The notes under the pieces were generated by a model that was not told the origin of the DNA, made no database searches, and worked only from the letters and a program-made list of their open reading frames with translations. 64,000 nt of DNA, taken from assembly GCF_904061905.1 (NCBI RefSeq), contig NZ_CAJFCI010000071.1:164267-228266 (forward strand). The letters run 5' to 3'. Every line of letters begins with the position of its first letter. Positions within the stretch are counted from its first letter, which is position 1. Of this stretch, positions 22,796 through 31,582 are shown piece by piece. The position numbers and the translations under genes are program-made. The DNA is from Zestomonas carbonaria. Lineage in GTDB: Bacteria; Pseudomonadota; Gammaproteobacteria; Pseudomonadales; Pseudomonadaceae.

Positions 22796-25099
22796 ATGAT
22801 CCGCCGTTCCCTGATCGCCATCGCCTGCGCCATTCCGCTATGGGCCAGCGCGGCTGGCCAGCAGACACTGTTCAACTTCGTCAGCCCGACCGACGCGGTA
22901 CGGGTCGACCTGCAGCATGCCGTGCTGCCATCGCTGACCGGGGAAGACACCTCCGAAGGGGAAAGCCTGCGCCGGATCACCTTCAACCCCGACGAACTGC
23001 CCAGCCTGCGCCTGACCCCGCAGGGCGGGCAATGGGACTGGTCGCAGGCGGGCGTCATGAGCCTGCGTATCCAGAATGCCATGGACTGGGCGCTGACCCT
23101 GCTGGTGAAGATCGAGAGCGCCGACGGCAAGGTGCTGACCAGCCGGGTCGCGCTGCCGGCCGGCCCCGCGCAGAACCTGTTGGTGCCGCTGCGCGCGACC
23201 TCGCCGCTGGCCCACGGCATGCGCGCCGCGCCGCCGATGCCCTGGAGCTACCAGGGCAAGCGCACCTTGCTGGCGACCAGCACGGAAGGGGCGCTCGATC
23301 CCGCCAGGGTGACGGCGGTGACTCTTTCACTGGAGAACCCGCAGGCGGCGCAGAGCATCCTGGTCGGCCGCTTCGGCGTGCGCGAGGGGGACGATGTGGA
23401 GCAAGCCGCCTATGCCGGGCTGGTGGACGGTTACGGCCAGTACACCCGGCTGCGCTGGCCGGAGAAGGTGGGCAGCGACGAGGAACTCAAGTCCGCCGCG
23501 GCCAGGGAACGGGAACAGTTGCGCAAATGGTTGCAGGAGCGGCCGAAGACCGACACCTACGGCGGTCTGCTCGGCGGTCCCCGGTTCGAGGCGAGCAACT
23601 TCTTCCGCACCGAGAAGCGCGACGGCCGCTGGTACCTGGTCACCCCGGAAGGCAACCCGTTCTATTCGATCGGCGTGAATACCGTGAGCCTGGGCCACAG
23701 CGCCACCTATGTCGAAGGACGCGAGGCGATGTTCGACGGCCTGCCCAAGGAGGGCGAAGCGCTCGCCGCCTACTACGGCCAGGGCGACAACCGCAGCGGC
23801 AGCGGCGCCAACCGGGGCCGGGCCTTCGATCACGGGCGCTGGTTCGACTTCTATAGCGCCAACCTGTACCGCACCTACGGCAAGCCGGCCTGCCCGGAGG
23901 CGCCGGCTGGCCAGCCCGAAGCGACGCCAGGGCAGGCGGTTACCCCGCCGGCCTGCGAGTCGACGCTCGTCGATCTCGACCGCTGGGCCGCTCTCAGCCT
24001 GGATCGCCTGCAGGCCTGGGGCTTCAATACCCTGGGCAACTGGAACGACGCGCCGTTGCGGGAGGCCGCGCGCCTGCCGTACACCATCCCGCTGTCGATC
24101 AGCGGCGACTACGCGACCATCAGCACCGGCCTGGATTGGTGGGGCGGGATGCCCGATCCCTTCGACCCGCGTTTCGCCATGGCCGCCGAACGCGCCATCG
24201 CCATTGCCACCCGCGACCACCGCGACGATCCCTGGCTGCTCGGCTACTTCACCGACAACGAACTGGCCTGGGCCGGTCCCGGCGAGGGGCCACGGGCGCG
24301 CTACGCGCTGGCCTACGGCACCCTGCGGCTGACCACCGACGTGCCGGCCAAGCGTGCCTTCCTCAAGCAGTTGCGCGACAAGTACCGCAACCACGAAGGG
24401 CTGTCCGCGGCCTGGGGCATCGAATTGCCGGCCTGGGAACTGCTGGAGGACCCGGGCTTCGAGGCGCCGCTGCCGAGTCCCGAGCATCCGGCCATCGAGC
24501 AGGATTTCCAGGATTTCCAGCGGCTGTTCGCCGATACCTACTTCAAGACCGTCGTCGATTCGCTCAAGTGGCATGCGCCCAACCATCTGTTGCTGGGTGG
24601 CCGCTTCGCCAGCTCGACGCCTGAGGCGGTGGCCTCCTGCGCGCGGTACTGCGACGTGCTGAGCTTCAACTTCTACACCCGCGAACCGCAACAGGGTTAC
24701 GACTTCGCCGCCCTGCGCGAGCTGGACAAGCCGGTGCTGATCGGCGAGTTCCACTTCGGCTCCCGCGATCGCGGGCCGTTCTGGGGCGGTGTGCAGGAGG
24801 TGTACAAGGAAGAGGAGCGGGGCTCGGCCTACGCCAACTATCTGAAGAAGGCTCTGGCCGAGCCCTTCATCGTCGGCGCGCACTGGTTCCAGTACCTCGA
24901 CCAGCCGGTGACCGGCCGCCTGCTGGACGGCGAGAACGGCCACCTGGGATTGGTGGGCATCACCGACCGGCCCTACCAGGGCTTCGTCACGGCGGTGCGC
25001 AAGGCCAACCTCGAGGCCGGCAAGACTTTGCTGACCGAAGCGGCCAAGCGGGCGGAGGCGCAGCCCGCCGCCCCTGCAGCCGAACGACCTCAACCCTAG
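22796..25099 (+). CDS. Secreted clan GH-A glycoside hydrolase (agarase-like)
   Basis: A 767-residue protein with a Sec signal peptide (MIRRSLIAIACAIPLWASA). An N-terminal carbohydrate-binding-like beta domain (about 20-210) precedes a TIM-barrel. The GH-A acid/base is probably Glu489 in YFTDNELAWAG and the nucleophile Glu651 in LIGEFHFGS, the arrangement of GH42/GH50-like enzymes. Two Cys pairs (PACPEAPAG...PPACES; CARYC) may form periplasmic disulfides. The C-terminus is Ala/Pro-rich. Substrate cannot be told; an agar- or beta-galactan-type polysaccharide is suggested by family only. Confidence 0.8.
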   Translation: MIRRSLIAIACAIPLWASAAGQQTLFNFVSPTDAVRVDLQHAVLPSLTGEDTSEGESLRRITFNPDELPSLRLTPQGGQWDWSQAGVMSLRIQNAMDWALTLLVKIESADGKVLTSRVALPAGPAQNLLVPLRATSPLAHGMRAAPPMPWSYQGKRTLLATSTEGALDPARVTAVTLSLENPQAAQSILVGRFGVREGDDVEQAAYAGLVDGYGQYTRLRWPEKVGSDEELKSAAAREREQLRKWLQERPKTDTYGGLLGGPRFEASNFFRTEKRDGRWYLVTPEGNPFYSIGVNTVSLGHSATYVEGREAMFDGLPKEGEALAAYYGQGDNRSGSGANRGRAFDHGRWFDFYSANLYRTYGKPACPEAPAGQPEATPGQAVTPPACESTLVDLDRWAALSLDRLQAWGFNTLGNWNDAPLREAARLPYTIPLSISGDYATISTGLDWWGGMPDPFDPRFAMAAERAIAIATRDHRDDPWLLGYFTDNELAWAGPGEGPRARYALAYGTLRLTTDVPAKRAFLKQLRDKYRNHEGLSAAWGIELPAWELLEDPGFEAPLPSPEHPAIEQDFQDFQRLFADTYFKTVVDSLKWHAPNHLLLGGRFASSTPEAVASCARYCDVLSFNFYTREPQQGYDFAALRELDKPVLIGEFHFGSRDRGPFWGGVQEVYKEEERGSAYANYLKKALAEPFIVGAHWFQYLDQPVTGRLLDGENGHLGLVGITDRPYQGFVTAVRKANLEAGKTLLTEAAKRAEAQPAAPAAERPQP

Positions 25100-25102
25100 G
25101 GG

Positions 25103-25190
25103 CTTTCTCGGATTGCATCCGGGCTACGCCCCGTAGGAGTGGCCCATGGCCGCGAATCGCAGGCATGGCCCAGCTCCTACAGCGAGAGTG
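25103..25190. repeat. GTAGGAGC-type and CCCGGATG-type palindromes
   Basis: A truncated CGGATTGCATCCGGGCTACG element is followed by a palindrome with arms GTAGGAGTGGCCCATGGC and a partner ending CCAGCTCCTAC. Related copies occur inside flgI and after fleR. Confidence 0.75.
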
Positions 25191-25316
25191 TCCCGGCAGG
25201 TTCGGTACGTGCGGCGCACCCTGCGAAGCGACCGATAACCCGACCTCGGGACGGGTTCACAACCGCGCCGCCGGCTGGAACAATCCGGCATCACCCACAG
25301 GTTCGAGGAGTACCGC

Positions 25317-26465
25317 GTGCAGATCCAGGGCTATTTCGATCTCAAGTTCGAGGCGGTGAAGGACGCCTTCGCCAACCTGTTCGAGGACCCGCAGGAGCGC
25401 GGTGCCGCGCTGTGCGTGCAGGTCGGCGGCGAAACCGTGGTGGACATCTGGGCCGGCACCGCCGACAAGGATGGTGCCCAGGCCTGGACCAGCGACACCC
25501 TGGTCAACCTGTTCTCCTGCACCAAGGCTTTCGCCGCCGTTGCCGCGCTGCAACTGGTGGGCGAGGGCAAGCTCGACCTGGACGTGCCGGTCGCCCGCTG
25601 GTGGCCGGAATTCGCCGCCGCCGGCAAGGAGCGCATCACCTTGCGGCAACTGCTCAGCCATCGCGCCGGCCTGCCTGCCCTGCGCGAACTGCTGCCGGCC
25701 GAGGCGCTGTACGACTGGGACGCCATGACCCGAGCCCTGGCCGCCGAGCAACCCTGGTGGACGCCGGGCGAAGGCCACGGCTATGCGGCGATCACCTACG
25801 GCTGGCTGGTCGGCGAACTGCTGCGCCGGGTCGATGGCCGCAGCCCGGGCGAATCCATCATCGCCCGCACCGCGCGGCCGCTGGAGCTGGATTTCCACAT
25901 CGGCCTGGTCGATGCCGAGTTTCCCCGCGTCGCCCATGTCTCGAGGGCCAAGGGCAACTTTGGCGATGCGGCGGCGCAGCGCCTGCTCAAGTGCATGATG
26001 ACCGAGCCGGCGTCGATGACCACCCGCGCCTTCGCCAATCCGCCCTCGATCATGACCAGCACCAACAAGCCCGAATGGCGGCGCATGGAACAGCCGGCGG
26101 CCAATGGCCATGGCGGCGCCCGGGCGCTGGCCGGTTTCTACGCCAGGCTGCTTGACGGCCGCCTGCTGGAGGCCGAACTGCTCAACGAGATGACTCGCGA
26201 GCACAGCGTCGGCGAGGACAAGACCCTGCTCACCCGAACCCGCTTCGGCCTGGGCTGCATGCTAGACCAGCCGGAAGTACCCAACGCCACCTACGGTGTC
26301 GGGCCCAAGGCTTTTGGCCATCCGGGGGCGGGCGGCTCCATCGGTTTCGCCGACCCGGAGCGCGAGCTGGCTTTCGGCTTCGTCACCAATACCCTCGGGC
26401 CCTACGTGCTGATGGACCCGCGCGCGCAGAAACTGGCGGGAGCGGTGAAAGATTGCCTGTCTTGA
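25317..26465 (+). CDS. EstB-like serine esterase / class C beta-lactamase family
   Basis: A 382-residue hydrolase of the serine beta-lactamase-like family, without a signal peptide and thus cytoplasmic. The nucleophile motif S-x-x-K is Ser67-Cys-Thr-Lys70 (VNLFSCTKAFAA); the second motif Tyr-x-x lies in HGYAAITYGWLVGEL; a Gly-rich third motif HPGAGGSIGFADPE follows near the C-terminus. Members are carboxylesterases or transesterases rather than true lactamases. The start is GTG at 25317 with GAGGAG just upstream. Confidence 0.88.
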   Translation: MQIQGYFDLKFEAVKDAFANLFEDPQERGAALCVQVGGETVVDIWAGTADKDGAQAWTSDTLVNLFSCTKAFAAVAALQLVGEGKLDLDVPVARWWPEFAAAGKERITLRQLLSHRAGLPALRELLPAEALYDWDAMTRALAAEQPWWTPGEGHGYAAITYGWLVGELLRRVDGRSPGESIIARTARPLELDFHIGLVDAEFPRVAHVSRAKGNFGDAAAQRLLKCMMTEPASMTTRAFANPPSIMTSTNKPEWRRMEQPAANGHGGARALAGFYARLLDGRLLEAELLNEMTREHSVGEDKTLLTRTRFGLGCMLDQPEVPNATYGVGPKAFGHPGAGGSIGFADPERELAFGFVTNTLGPYVLMDPRAQKLAGAVKDCLS

Positions 26466-26600
26466 GCCACTCGTCGGGTTTGCTTGATAAATCTTTTAGG
26501 ATTAGTGGCTTGCGTCCAGAATCTAACTCGCCGAATAAGATTAAGATGTCTCGGTTTCTGGCCATTCGATTGCGCCTGACCTATTGACGGAGCCTTTTCC

Positions 26601-27236
26601 ATGCGCACCTTGCTGCTCAAGACAGCCACTCTCGTTTTCTGCATGACCGCCGCCGGCTGCAGCATTCTCAACCTTGAAAAGAAGACCGATGAAGTAGTCG
26701 ACACCAAGATCGACCGTGCAGCCACGACGGCCTGGCTGGACATCTACGAGCCGCGTCTGCGCGAGGGGCTGCAAGGCAGCAAGTTCGAGGTCAAGCGGCA
26801 CGATACCGTGCTGGTCGTCACCGCTCCGGTGGATTCCTCGTTCAACCCCGACCGGCCGGGCATGCTGATGCCGTCGGTGCTCGGCCCGATCACCAAGGTG
26901 GCCAAGCTGGTCGAAGGCGACCCGCAGACCGCCGTGCTGGTGCTCGGTCATGCCGACAGTTCCGGCGAAGACCAGCTCAACCGCAAGCTCAGCCACGAGC
27001 GCGCGGTGGCGGTGGCCTCGATCTTCCGTCTCAGCGGCCTGCGTGGCGATCGCCTGATGCTCAAGGGCATGGGCTCCGACATGCCGCGCGCGGCCAACGA
27101 CAGCAAGGAAGGCCGCTCCCTGAACCGCCGCGTGGAAGTGGTGCTGACGCCGCAGCACACCCTGGTCGCCCTGCTGGCGCAGTACAGCCGTCCGGCTCCG
27201 CCGCAACCGGCTCTTGCCGCAAGTCAATCCGAATAG
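26601..27236 (+). CDS. OmpA-family lipoprotein
   Basis: A 211-residue outer-membrane lipoprotein with lipobox MTAAGC (Cys20). After a linker the C-terminal OmpA-like domain contains TAVLVLGHADSSGEDQLNRKLSHERA and SLNRRVEVVLTP, with the usual Asp/Arg pair for diaminopimelate of peptidoglycan. Resembles what I recall as PA1048 of P. aeruginosa, also located beside pdxH. Confidence 0.9.
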   Translation: MRTLLLKTATLVFCMTAAGCSILNLEKKTDEVVDTKIDRAATTAWLDIYEPRLREGLQGSKFEVKRHDTVLVVTAPVDSSFNPDRPGMLMPSVLGPITKVAKLVEGDPQTAVLVLGHADSSGEDQLNRKLSHERAVAVASIFRLSGLRGDRLMLKGMGSDMPRAANDSKEGRSLNRRVEVVLTPQHTLVALLAQYSRPAPPQPALAASQSE

Positions 27237-27276
27237 GGGCACGCTTGGGTAAGCTAGGGGCATTCAAGCAGACTGG

Positions 27277-27933
27277 ATGACCGCCATGCCCAAGTCCCTG
27301 GCCGACATGCGTCGCGAATACACCCGCGACGGCCTTTGTGAAAACCAGGCGCCGGAAGAGCCTTTCGCGCTGTTCCGGCACTGGTTCGACGATGCCCTGA
27401 AGACCGAGCAACTGCCGGTCGAACCCAACGCCATGACCCTGGCGACGGTCGATGCCGATGGCCGGCCGCATTGCCGGGTGCTGCTGCTCAAGGGCGTCGA
27501 CGAGCGCGGCTTCACCTTCTTCACCAACTACGAAAGCGCCAAGGGCCGACAGCTCGAGGCGCGGCCCTTCGCGGCGATGACCTTCTTCTGGCCGGCGCTG
27601 GAGCGCCAGGTACGGATCGAAGGGCGCGTGGAGCGGGTGACGGCGGAGGAGTCCGATGCCTATTTCCAGGTGCGCCCGCTGGGCAGCCGCATCGGCGCCT
27701 GGGCCTCGCCGCAGAGCCGGGTGATCCGCGACCGGGCCGAGCTCGAAGAGCTGCTGGCCGAGACCGAACAGCGCTTCCTCGATATCGCACCGCATTGCCC
27801 ACCGCACTGGGGCGGCTACCGCCTGCTGCCGGAGCGCATAGAGTTCTGGCAGGGCCGCGAAAGCCGCCTGCACGACCGCCTCAACTATCGCCGACGCAAT
27901 GGTGATTGGCTGCGTGAGCGGCTGGCTCCCTGA
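27277..27933 (+). CDS. pdxH: Pyridoxine/pyridoxamine 5'-phosphate oxidase
   Basis: FMN-dependent enzyme making pyridoxal 5'-phosphate, the last step of vitamin B6 synthesis and salvage. The 218-residue protein has the FMN-binding motifs PHCRVLLLKGVDERGFTFF and AMTFFWPALERQVRIEGRVE, the substrate loop RPLGSRIGAWASPQS, and the C-terminal signature NGDWLRERLAP. Start ATG 27277; an ATG three codons further in is equally possible since no strong ribosome binding site is seen. Confidence 0.95.
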   Translation: MTAMPKSLADMRREYTRDGLCENQAPEEPFALFRHWFDDALKTEQLPVEPNAMTLATVDADGRPHCRVLLLKGVDERGFTFFTNYESAKGRQLEARPFAAMTFFWPALERQVRIEGRVERVTAEESDAYFQVRPLGSRIGAWASPQSRVIRDRAELEELLAETEQRFLDIAPHCPPHWGGYRLLPERIEFWQGRESRLHDRLNYRRRNGDWLRERLAP

Positions 27934-27969
27934 GGTCCTGGGTCGAATCGACATTCAGGCATAACAGGT

Positions 27970-28065
27970 GTTTGGACTGGTTCCCCGCGTTCGCGAGGAC
28001 GACGGGAGTGACGCCGAGCCTGCCGCCAGCCCCGTCATTCCCGCGAAGGCGGGAATCCAGTGACT
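27970..28065. repeat. REP-like doublet
   Basis: Two facing copies of the CCCGCGTTCGCG-core repeat, one starting TGGTTCCCCGCGTTCGCG and one reading ATTCCCGCGAAGGCGGGAAT, lie in the gap after pdxH, between two convergent genes. Confidence 0.8.
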
Positions 28066-28082
28066 GGGATACCCCAGCGCTT

Positions 28083-28325
28083 TTACGAGCGCGTCGAGCG
28101 GTAGTCCTCGGCCGCCCGTTCCAGCCAGGCCGGCAGGTCGCGGCGCTTGATTCCGCTGGCTTGCGCCTGGCCCAGGCGTTCCAGCATGTGGGCGCGCATC
28201 GCGGTGTCGTCGCCGGCCAGCGACAGGGCCAGGTCGCGGTCCATCCAGCGCTTGATGCGCACGTAGAGCCACCAGTGGAAATACAGGCCGGCGGCGGTGG
28301 TAATGACGATAATCAGGTAATCCAC
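28083..28325 (-). CDS. Small single-helix membrane protein
   Basis: An 80-residue protein with one N-terminal membrane helix (YLIIVITTAAGLYFHWWLYVRIKRW) and a charged cytoplasmic tail. It resembles the hypothetical protein next to pdxH in P. aeruginosa (PA1050 from memory). The start is taken as GTG at 28325 (AGGGTAGCAAG upstream); the frame is open to 28367 but those codons belong to the inverted-repeat element that ends 16 bp away. Function unknown. Confidence 0.75.
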   Translation of the reverse strand: MDYLIIVITTAAGLYFHWWLYVRIKRWMDRDLALSLAGDDTAMRAHMLERLGQAQASGIKRRDLPAWLERAAEDYRSTRS

Positions 28326-28340
28326 GATCTTGCTACCCTG

Positions 28341-28477
28341 GGTTCTGTACGAAAACTGCCTGCGCATCGGTGATGCGTCGTTGAAAATCGGTTAGGGGTG
28401 CTCGTTTACAGCACGTAAACTCCTCCCCACCGATTTTTGTCGGGTGACCTTCGCTCGGCGACTTTTCATACAGGACC
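28341..28477. mobile_element. 137-bp MITE-like inverted-repeat element
   Basis: The ends GGTTCTGTACGAAAA and TTTTCATACAGGACC are imperfect inverted repeats with three mismatches in 18. Inside lies a GTTTAC-AGCAC-GTAAAC palindrome flanked by CGGTTAGGGG and CTCCCCACCG. No coding sequence. I recall similar sequences scattered in Pseudomonas genomes. It occupies the divergent region between the small membrane protein and the glycine-zipper lipoprotein. Confidence 0.65.
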
Positions 28478-28515
28478 TAACATATAGCGTCGAGGGGAAT
28501 TTCTCAGGAGCCGTC

Positions 28516-28544
28516 GTGACAGAGGCGAGACGCTGGAGTCTAAT
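28516..28544 (+). promoter_or_regulatory. Sigma-70-like promoter of the glycine-zipper lipoprotein
   Basis: GTGACA and TCTAAT spaced by 17 bases, 30 bp upstream of the start codon. Confidence 0.5.
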
Positions 28545-28574
28545 TTTTGTATCTGTCCTTTCAGGAGAACCGCT

Positions 28575-29039
28575 ATGCGTAAGTCTATCGTGCTGACCGC
28601 TTCACTTCTTGCCGTCGGTATGACGCTGGGAGGTTGTCAGTCCAGTCTCACCGGCGATACCTACTCGCGTGAAGAGGCCCGCCAGGTGCAGACCGTGCGC
28701 ATGGGCACCATCCAGTCCCTGCGTCCGGTGAAGATCGAGGGCACCAAGACGCCGATCGGCGCCGGTGCCGGTGCGGTGATCGGCGGGGTCGGCGGCAGCA
28801 CCATCGGCCATGGCCGGGGCAGTGCGGTCGCCGCGGTGATCGGCGCAGTGGCCGGTGGCCTGCTGGGTGCGGCGACCGAGGAAGGCCTGACCCGTACCCA
28901 GGGTGTGGAAATCACCGTTCGCGAAGACGACGGCAGCATGCGCGCCTATGTGCAGGAAGTGGAAGAGAACCAGGTCTTCCGCGTTGGCGACCGCGTGCGC
29001 GTCCTCACCGTCAATGGCACCAGCCGCGTGACCCACTGA
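28575..29039 (+). CDS. SlyB-like glycine-zipper outer-membrane lipoprotein
   Basis: A 154-residue lipoprotein with lipobox TLGGC, a glycine-zipper double helix (GAGAGAVIGGVGGSTIGHGRG followed by VIGAVAGGLLGAATEEG) and a C-terminal small beta domain (EITVREDDGSMRAYVQ, FRVGDRVRVLTVNG). SlyB-type proteins stabilise the outer membrane. AGGAG precedes the ATG. Resembles PA1053 of P. aeruginosa as I recall. Confidence 0.88.
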   Translation: MRKSIVLTASLLAVGMTLGGCQSSLTGDTYSREEARQVQTVRMGTIQSLRPVKIEGTKTPIGAGAGAVIGGVGGSTIGHGRGSAVAAVIGAVAGGLLGAATEEGLTRTQGVEITVREDDGSMRAYVQEVEENQVFRVGDRVRVLTVNGTSRVTH

Positions 29040-29270
29040 CGGCGAGCCGGATTCTCGATACCCCCTCTTCCAGGCCGCGGAGGAGGGGAGTCGCCGTGCT
29101 CGTGTCCGTTCGTTCCCCCAGTTCTTTGTCGTCAGCCCCTGAATCCCCGCACGGGGTCGCTGGCGACGCGCCCCCGGCAATAACAGTTTTCGCCCGGAAC
29201 CGCCTCGTACTGTGCCTGTGTGGCACGGTAGCGGCTTTCTATACTGGGCGCATCGATTCGGAGAACTACC

Positions 29271-30176
29271 GTGCAGCAGCAAGGACGGGCCCTGGCCCTG
29301 GGATGTCTGGTTCTGGCCATGGCCCTGTGGGGCAGTTCGTTCATCGCCCTCAAGCTGGCGTTCCAGGAGCTGCCGCCGATGTGGGTGATCTTTGGCCGCA
29401 TGGCGCTCGGCAGCCTGATCTTCCTGCTCGCCTGGTGTTGGCGCGGGCGTATCGACTACCGCGCCGGCGACTGGAAATACCTGCTCGGCCTGGCGGTGTG
29501 CGAGCCCTGTCTGTACTTCATCTTCGAGGCCCTGGCGCTGCAATACACCAGCGCCTCCCAGGCCGGCATGATCACTGCGCTGCTGCCGTTGCTGGTGGCG
29601 GTCGGCGCCTTTCTCTTCCTGCACGAGCGGGTTGCCCGCACGACGCTGGCCGGTTTCCTCGTCGCGGTCGTCGGTGCGACCTGGCTGAGCCTGGCCGGGG
29701 AGAGCGACGCGCACGCCTCGGCGCCGCTGCTGGGCAACTTCTACGAATTCCTCGCCATGCTCTGCGCCACCGGCTACACCCTGTTGCTCAAGCACCTGGC
29801 GTCGCGTTATTCGCCGTTCTTCCTGACTGCCATGCAGGCGTTCATCGGCACTCTGTTCTTCCTGCCCGTGGCGGTCGTGAGCGCACCGCTGCCGGTCGAG
29901 CCGAGCCCGCTGGCGATCGGTTCGGTGGTCTACCTGGGCATCGTGGTGACGGTCGGCGCCTATGGTCTGTACAACTTCGGCGTCAGCCGCCTGCCGGCCA
30001 GCCAGGCGTCGGGGTTCATCAACCTGATCCCGGTGTTCACCCTGGTGTTCGCCGCGACCATGCTTGGCGAAAGCCTGAACGGGGTGCAGATGCTGGCGGC
30101 CGGCCTGGTGTTCGCCGGGGTCGCCCTGAGCCAGTGGCGCAGCCGGCCGCAGCCACCGGCCGGCATTCTCGATTGA
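29271..30176 (+). CDS. EamA/DMT-family transporter
   Basis: A 301-residue inner-membrane protein with ten predicted helices arranged as two EamA repeats (first near ALWGSSFIALKLAFQELPP, second near MLCATGYTLLLKHLASRYS). Drug/metabolite transporter superfamily; many are metabolite or amino-acid exporters. The start is GTG 29271 with GGAGA upstream. The next gene starts 10 bp after its stop; exporter plus cysteine-synthase-like enzyme may form one transcript, hinting at amino-acid-related export. Substrate unknown. Confidence 0.87.
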   Translation: MQQQGRALALGCLVLAMALWGSSFIALKLAFQELPPMWVIFGRMALGSLIFLLAWCWRGRIDYRAGDWKYLLGLAVCEPCLYFIFEALALQYTSASQAGMITALLPLLVAVGAFLFLHERVARTTLAGFLVAVVGATWLSLAGESDAHASAPLLGNFYEFLAMLCATGYTLLLKHLASRYSPFFLTAMQAFIGTLFFLPVAVVSAPLPVEPSPLAIGSVVYLGIVVTVGAYGLYNFGVSRLPASQASGFINLIPVFTLVFAATMLGESLNGVQMLAAGLVFAGVALSQWRSRPQPPAGILD

Positions 30177-30185
30177 GGACGGGCC

Positions 30186-31277
30186 ATGAACGATATACGG
30201 CAATGGGTGCGCGAAGCGATCCGCATCATCGAGGCGGACTTCCAGCGTAGCGCCGATACCCACCTGATCCCCTTGCCCATGCCGGGCTTGCCGGGCATCG
30301 ACCTGTACCTGAAGGACGAGTCGAGCCATCCCACCGGCAGCCTCAAGCACCGCCTGGCGCGCTCGCTGTTCCTCTATGCGTTGTGCAACGGCTGGCTGAA
30401 GCCGGGCGCGCCGGTGATCGAGGCATCCAGCGGTTCGACGGCGATTTCCGAAGCCTATTTCGCCCGCCTGCTCGGCCTGCCTTTCATCGCCGTGGTGCCG
30501 GCCAGCACCTCGCCGGAGAAGATCGCGCAGATCGCCTTCTACGGCGGGCAGAGCCACCTGGTCGACGACCCGACGCAGATCTACGCTGAATCCGAACGCC
30601 TGGCCCGCGACACCGGCGGTCACTACCTGGACCAGTTCACCTACGCCGAGCGCGCCACCGACTGGCGAGCGAACAACAACATCGCCGAGTCGATCTTCCA
30701 CCAGTTGCGCTTCGAGCGGCACCCGGTGCCGGCCTGGCTGGTGTCCAGCGCCGGCACCGGCGGCACCCTGGCGACCCTGGGCCGCTACGTGCGCTATCGC
30801 CAGCACGCGACGCGGGTGCTGTGCGCCGATGCCGAGCGCTCGGTGTTCTTCGACAGCTACGTCAGCGGCGACCGCAGCCTGACCCTGGACTGCGGCTCAC
30901 GCATCGAAGGCATCGGCCGGCCACGGGTGGAGGCTTCCTTCATGCCGGAGGCGATCGACGCCATGGTCAAGGTGCCGGACGCCCTGTCGCTGGCGGCCAT
31001 GCACTACCTGGCGAAGCGCCTCGGGCGACGGGTCGGAGCGTCCAGCGGCACCAACCTGATCGGCGCGCTGGCCGCCGCCCGGCGGATGATCGAGGCTGGC
31101 GAGCAGGGGGCTGTGGTGGCGATTCTTTGCGATGGAGGAGAGCGGTACGCCACCAGTTACTACGATCCGGCCTGGTTGAAGGCGCAGGGGTATGTGCTGG
31201 AGCCGCTGATCGATGGGGTGGCTGCCTGTGCGGAGGAGGGGCAGGCGTTGCCGGGGGTGCCTTGGGCTGAGCTGTAG
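30186..31277 (+). CDS. PLP-dependent cysteine synthase-like enzyme
   Basis: A 363-residue fold type II PLP enzyme. The cofactor Lys is Lys54 in HPTGSLKHR, the phosphate/substrate loop is EASSGSTAISEAYFARLLG, and SSAGTGGTLATLGRY binds the PLP phosphate. It is related to O-acetylserine sulfhydrylase/cystathionine beta-synthase but the loop reads SSGST rather than TSGNT of CysK and the protein has a C-terminal extension, so it may be an L-cysteine desulfhydrase-like or other lyase. Exact reaction not determined. Confidence 0.82.
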   Translation: MNDIRQWVREAIRIIEADFQRSADTHLIPLPMPGLPGIDLYLKDESSHPTGSLKHRLARSLFLYALCNGWLKPGAPVIEASSGSTAISEAYFARLLGLPFIAVVPASTSPEKIAQIAFYGGQSHLVDDPTQIYAESERLARDTGGHYLDQFTYAERATDWRANNNIAESIFHQLRFERHPVPAWLVSSAGTGGTLATLGRYVRYRQHATRVLCADAERSVFFDSYVSGDRSLTLDCGSRIEGIGRPRVEASFMPEAIDAMVKVPDALSLAAMHYLAKRLGRRVGASSGTNLIGALAAARRMIEAGEQGAVVAILCDGGERYATSYYDPAWLKAQGYVLEPLIDGVAACAEEGQALPGVPWAEL

Positions 31278-31307
31278 GGGCGGTGCTTCGAGTGGTTATG
31301 GGATTTC

Positions 31308-31535
31308 TTTCCTCTCCCCAACCCTCTCCACTAGGCGTGCCCCCATAAATAGGAGAGGGGGCAGTCCACATTGCTGGTTGGTGCAGTGATCTAGCTTCAA
31401 CTTGAGATGCCGGCCATTCCGACTCCCGGATTGCATCCGGGCTACGCCCTGGCACGGACTTTCGGGGCTCACCGGACAAGTCCCCTCTCCCTCCGGAGCG
31501 GGCCGCGTAGGCAGGGCTAGGGTGAGGGACGGTGT
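31308..31535. repeat. Inverted copy of the composite repeat found at 19447-19937
   Basis: No gene in the 305-bp gap. 31311-31367 matches the reverse complement of about 19525-19582 with roughly one mismatch, including CTAGGCGTGCCCCCATAAAT. A GGATTGCATCCGGGCTACG element and the CCCTCTCCCTCCGGAG / GGGTGAGGGACGG end follow. Confidence 0.85.
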
Positions 31536-31582
31536 TTCGAATGATGCCAACCACTCCGCCCCCTGATTACTCCCACCCTACG

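Noticed and set aside
28602..30806. A 734-codon minus-strand open frame over the lipoprotein, EamA and PLP-enzyme genes
   Set aside because: Covers three genes recognisable on the plus strand; composition is that of an antisense frame.
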